Assembly: GCA_946480705.1 (NCBI GenBank) | Contig: CAMLLF010000254.1 | Location: 1-6,265, forward strand | Length of the DNA: 6,265 bases | Source of the DNA: an uncultured Lysobacteraceae bacterium | Lineage (GTDB): Bacteria; Pseudomonadota; Gammaproteobacteria; Xanthomonadales; Rhodanobacteraceae | Reading direction: 5' to 3' | Shown here: piece by piece, positions 5,694 to 6,265 of the stretch | How positions within the stretch are numbered: the first letter of the stretch is position 1 | How the letters are laid out: every line of letters begins with the position of its first letter | Notes under the pieces: model-generated | What the model saw: the letters and a program-made list of their open reading frames with translations, nothing else | The model's database searches: none | What the model was told of the DNA's origin: nothing | Position numbers and translations under genes: made by a program

Positions 5694-6265
5694 ATGACCG
5701 ACGCCGCGCGCTATCGCCGCGCGAAAGACGAATACCTGCGCCTGAGCGAACTCGACGACGACGCGCGCGAGCGCGCGCTCCTCACCCTCGCCGGCGAAGA
5801 CGCCGCGCTCGCGGATTCGCTGCGCAAGTTGTTCGACGCGGCCGCGCAGACGATGCCGGCGCTCGACGCCGCGCGCGAGGCGACGCCGCAGGTCGCGCGC
5901 TATCGCCTGATCCGCGAGATCGGTCGCGGCGGCATGGGCCGCGTCTGGCTCGCCGAGCGCGACGACGGCGGCTTCGCGGGCCGCGTCGCGATCAAGCAGA
6001 TCGACCGCGAAGCCTGGAGCGCCTCGGACGAACGCCGCTTCGTGCGCGAGCGGCAGATCCTCGCCTCGCTCGATCATCCGAACATCGCGCGCCTCATCGA
6101 CGGCGGCACCGACGGGAACGGCCGGCCCTTCCTGGCGACCTGGTACATCGACGGCCTGCGCGTCACGCAGTACTGCGAACAGCACGCGCTGAGCGTGCGT
6201 GCGCGACTGTCGCTGCTGCGCCGGATCGGCGATTCCATGGTCCGGCTGGTGCAGATCTTCGAACA
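5694..6265 (+). CDS. Serine/threonine protein kinase (N-terminal part, cut by window edge)
   Basis: The 190 visible residues begin MTDAARYRRAKDEYLRLSEL, a helical charged leader of about 67 residues as is usual for this type in Xanthomonadales and Myxococcales. The kinase domain begins near YRLIREIGRGGMGRVWLAER: the glycine loop is G77-G82, the ATP-binding Lys is K101 in VAIKQI, and the alpha-C Glu is E119 in RFVRERQIL; LDHPNIARLIDGG (127-138) follows. The N-lobe therefore looks functional. The hinge reads FLATWYIDGLRV (146-157), where many relatives have an A-M-E-Y-V-D-G pattern. The catalytic HRD and DFG motifs lie beyond 6265, so activity cannot be judged. Proteins of this type often carry C-terminal membrane and TPR parts, and often sit next to an ECF sigma factor; neither is visible here. 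ATG at 5694 has only a weak ribosome site; a TATGCT (5657-5662) might be a -10 box but has no good -35. Confidence 0.9.
   Translation, partial: MTDAARYRRAKDEYLRLSELDDDARERALLTLAGEDAALADSLRKLFDAAAQTMPALDAAREATPQVARYRLIREIGRGGMGRVWLAERDDGGFAGRVAIKQIDREAWSASDERRFVRERQILASLDHPNIARLIDGGTDGNGRPFLATWYIDGLRVTQYCEQHALSVRARLSLLRRIGDSMVRLVQIFE

Noticed and set aside
5205..6185. 326-codon minus-strand open frame spanning the small gene and the kinase
   Set aside because: It crosses two supported genes in another frame, and its product has no recognisable motif.
1..6265. CRISPR array, tRNA or rRNA genes, transposase, phage or defence genes
   Set aside because: No regularly spaced direct repeats, tRNA-like cloverleaf, rRNA segments or such protein motifs were found on either strand by eye.

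Overview
The window reads as an ordinary chromosomal stretch from a high-GC gammaproteobacterium, most likely of the Xanthomonadales/Lysobacterales (for example a Rhodanobacteraceae-like genus). This rests on GC-rich codon use, a ketoacyl synthase pair of the aryl-polyene/xanthomonadin type, a hemF close to the E. coli protein in length and motif order, a bacterial Ser/Thr kinase with the GRGGMG...ERQILASLDHPNIARL style common in that order, and a MITE-like GGGTTGAGC...CGAAGCCC inverted repeat often seen in gammaproteobacteria. No database search was possible, so the taxonomic call is inference.

Layout. Positions 1-1534 on the minus strand hold the start of an aryl-polyene-type gene set: a complete beta-ketoacyl-ACP synthase with intact Cys-His-His active site, overlapping by ATGA a second ketoacyl-synthase-like protein (chain-length-factor type) that runs off the left edge. 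A short divergent region (1535-1636) carries overlapping candidate promoters facing both ways. To the right on the plus strand come a YdcF/DUF218 membrane protein (1637-2329), a 133-residue secreted or anchored protein with a lipobox-like signal whose Cys is a Trp (2404-2805), a 145-bp MITE-like inverted-repeat element (about 2808-2953), hemF for aerobic coproporphyrinogen III oxidase (2976-3881), a perfect 9-bp hairpin (3950-3972), and an alpha/beta-hydrolase of the PGAP1/lipase type (4036-5238). An 82-residue acidic protein lies on the minus strand (5239-5487), its stop codon directly abutting that of the hydrolase. A Ser/Thr protein kinase begins at 5694 and is cut by the right edge.

How the genes work together. 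The two minus-strand synthases should act as a KS/CLF-like pair that elongates a polyene acyl chain on a carrier protein; the rest of that cluster would lie left of the window. The plus-strand genes are not an obvious pathway: hemF is haem housekeeping, and the YdcF-like protein, the hydrolase and the small proteins have no assigned pathway here. I found no CRISPR array, tRNA, rRNA, transposase, prophage or defence system, and nothing that convincingly amounts to a new system. The points most worth a second look are the lost lipobox cysteine, the inverted-repeat element upstream of hemF, the shared divergent promoter, and the zero-gap convergent gene pair.
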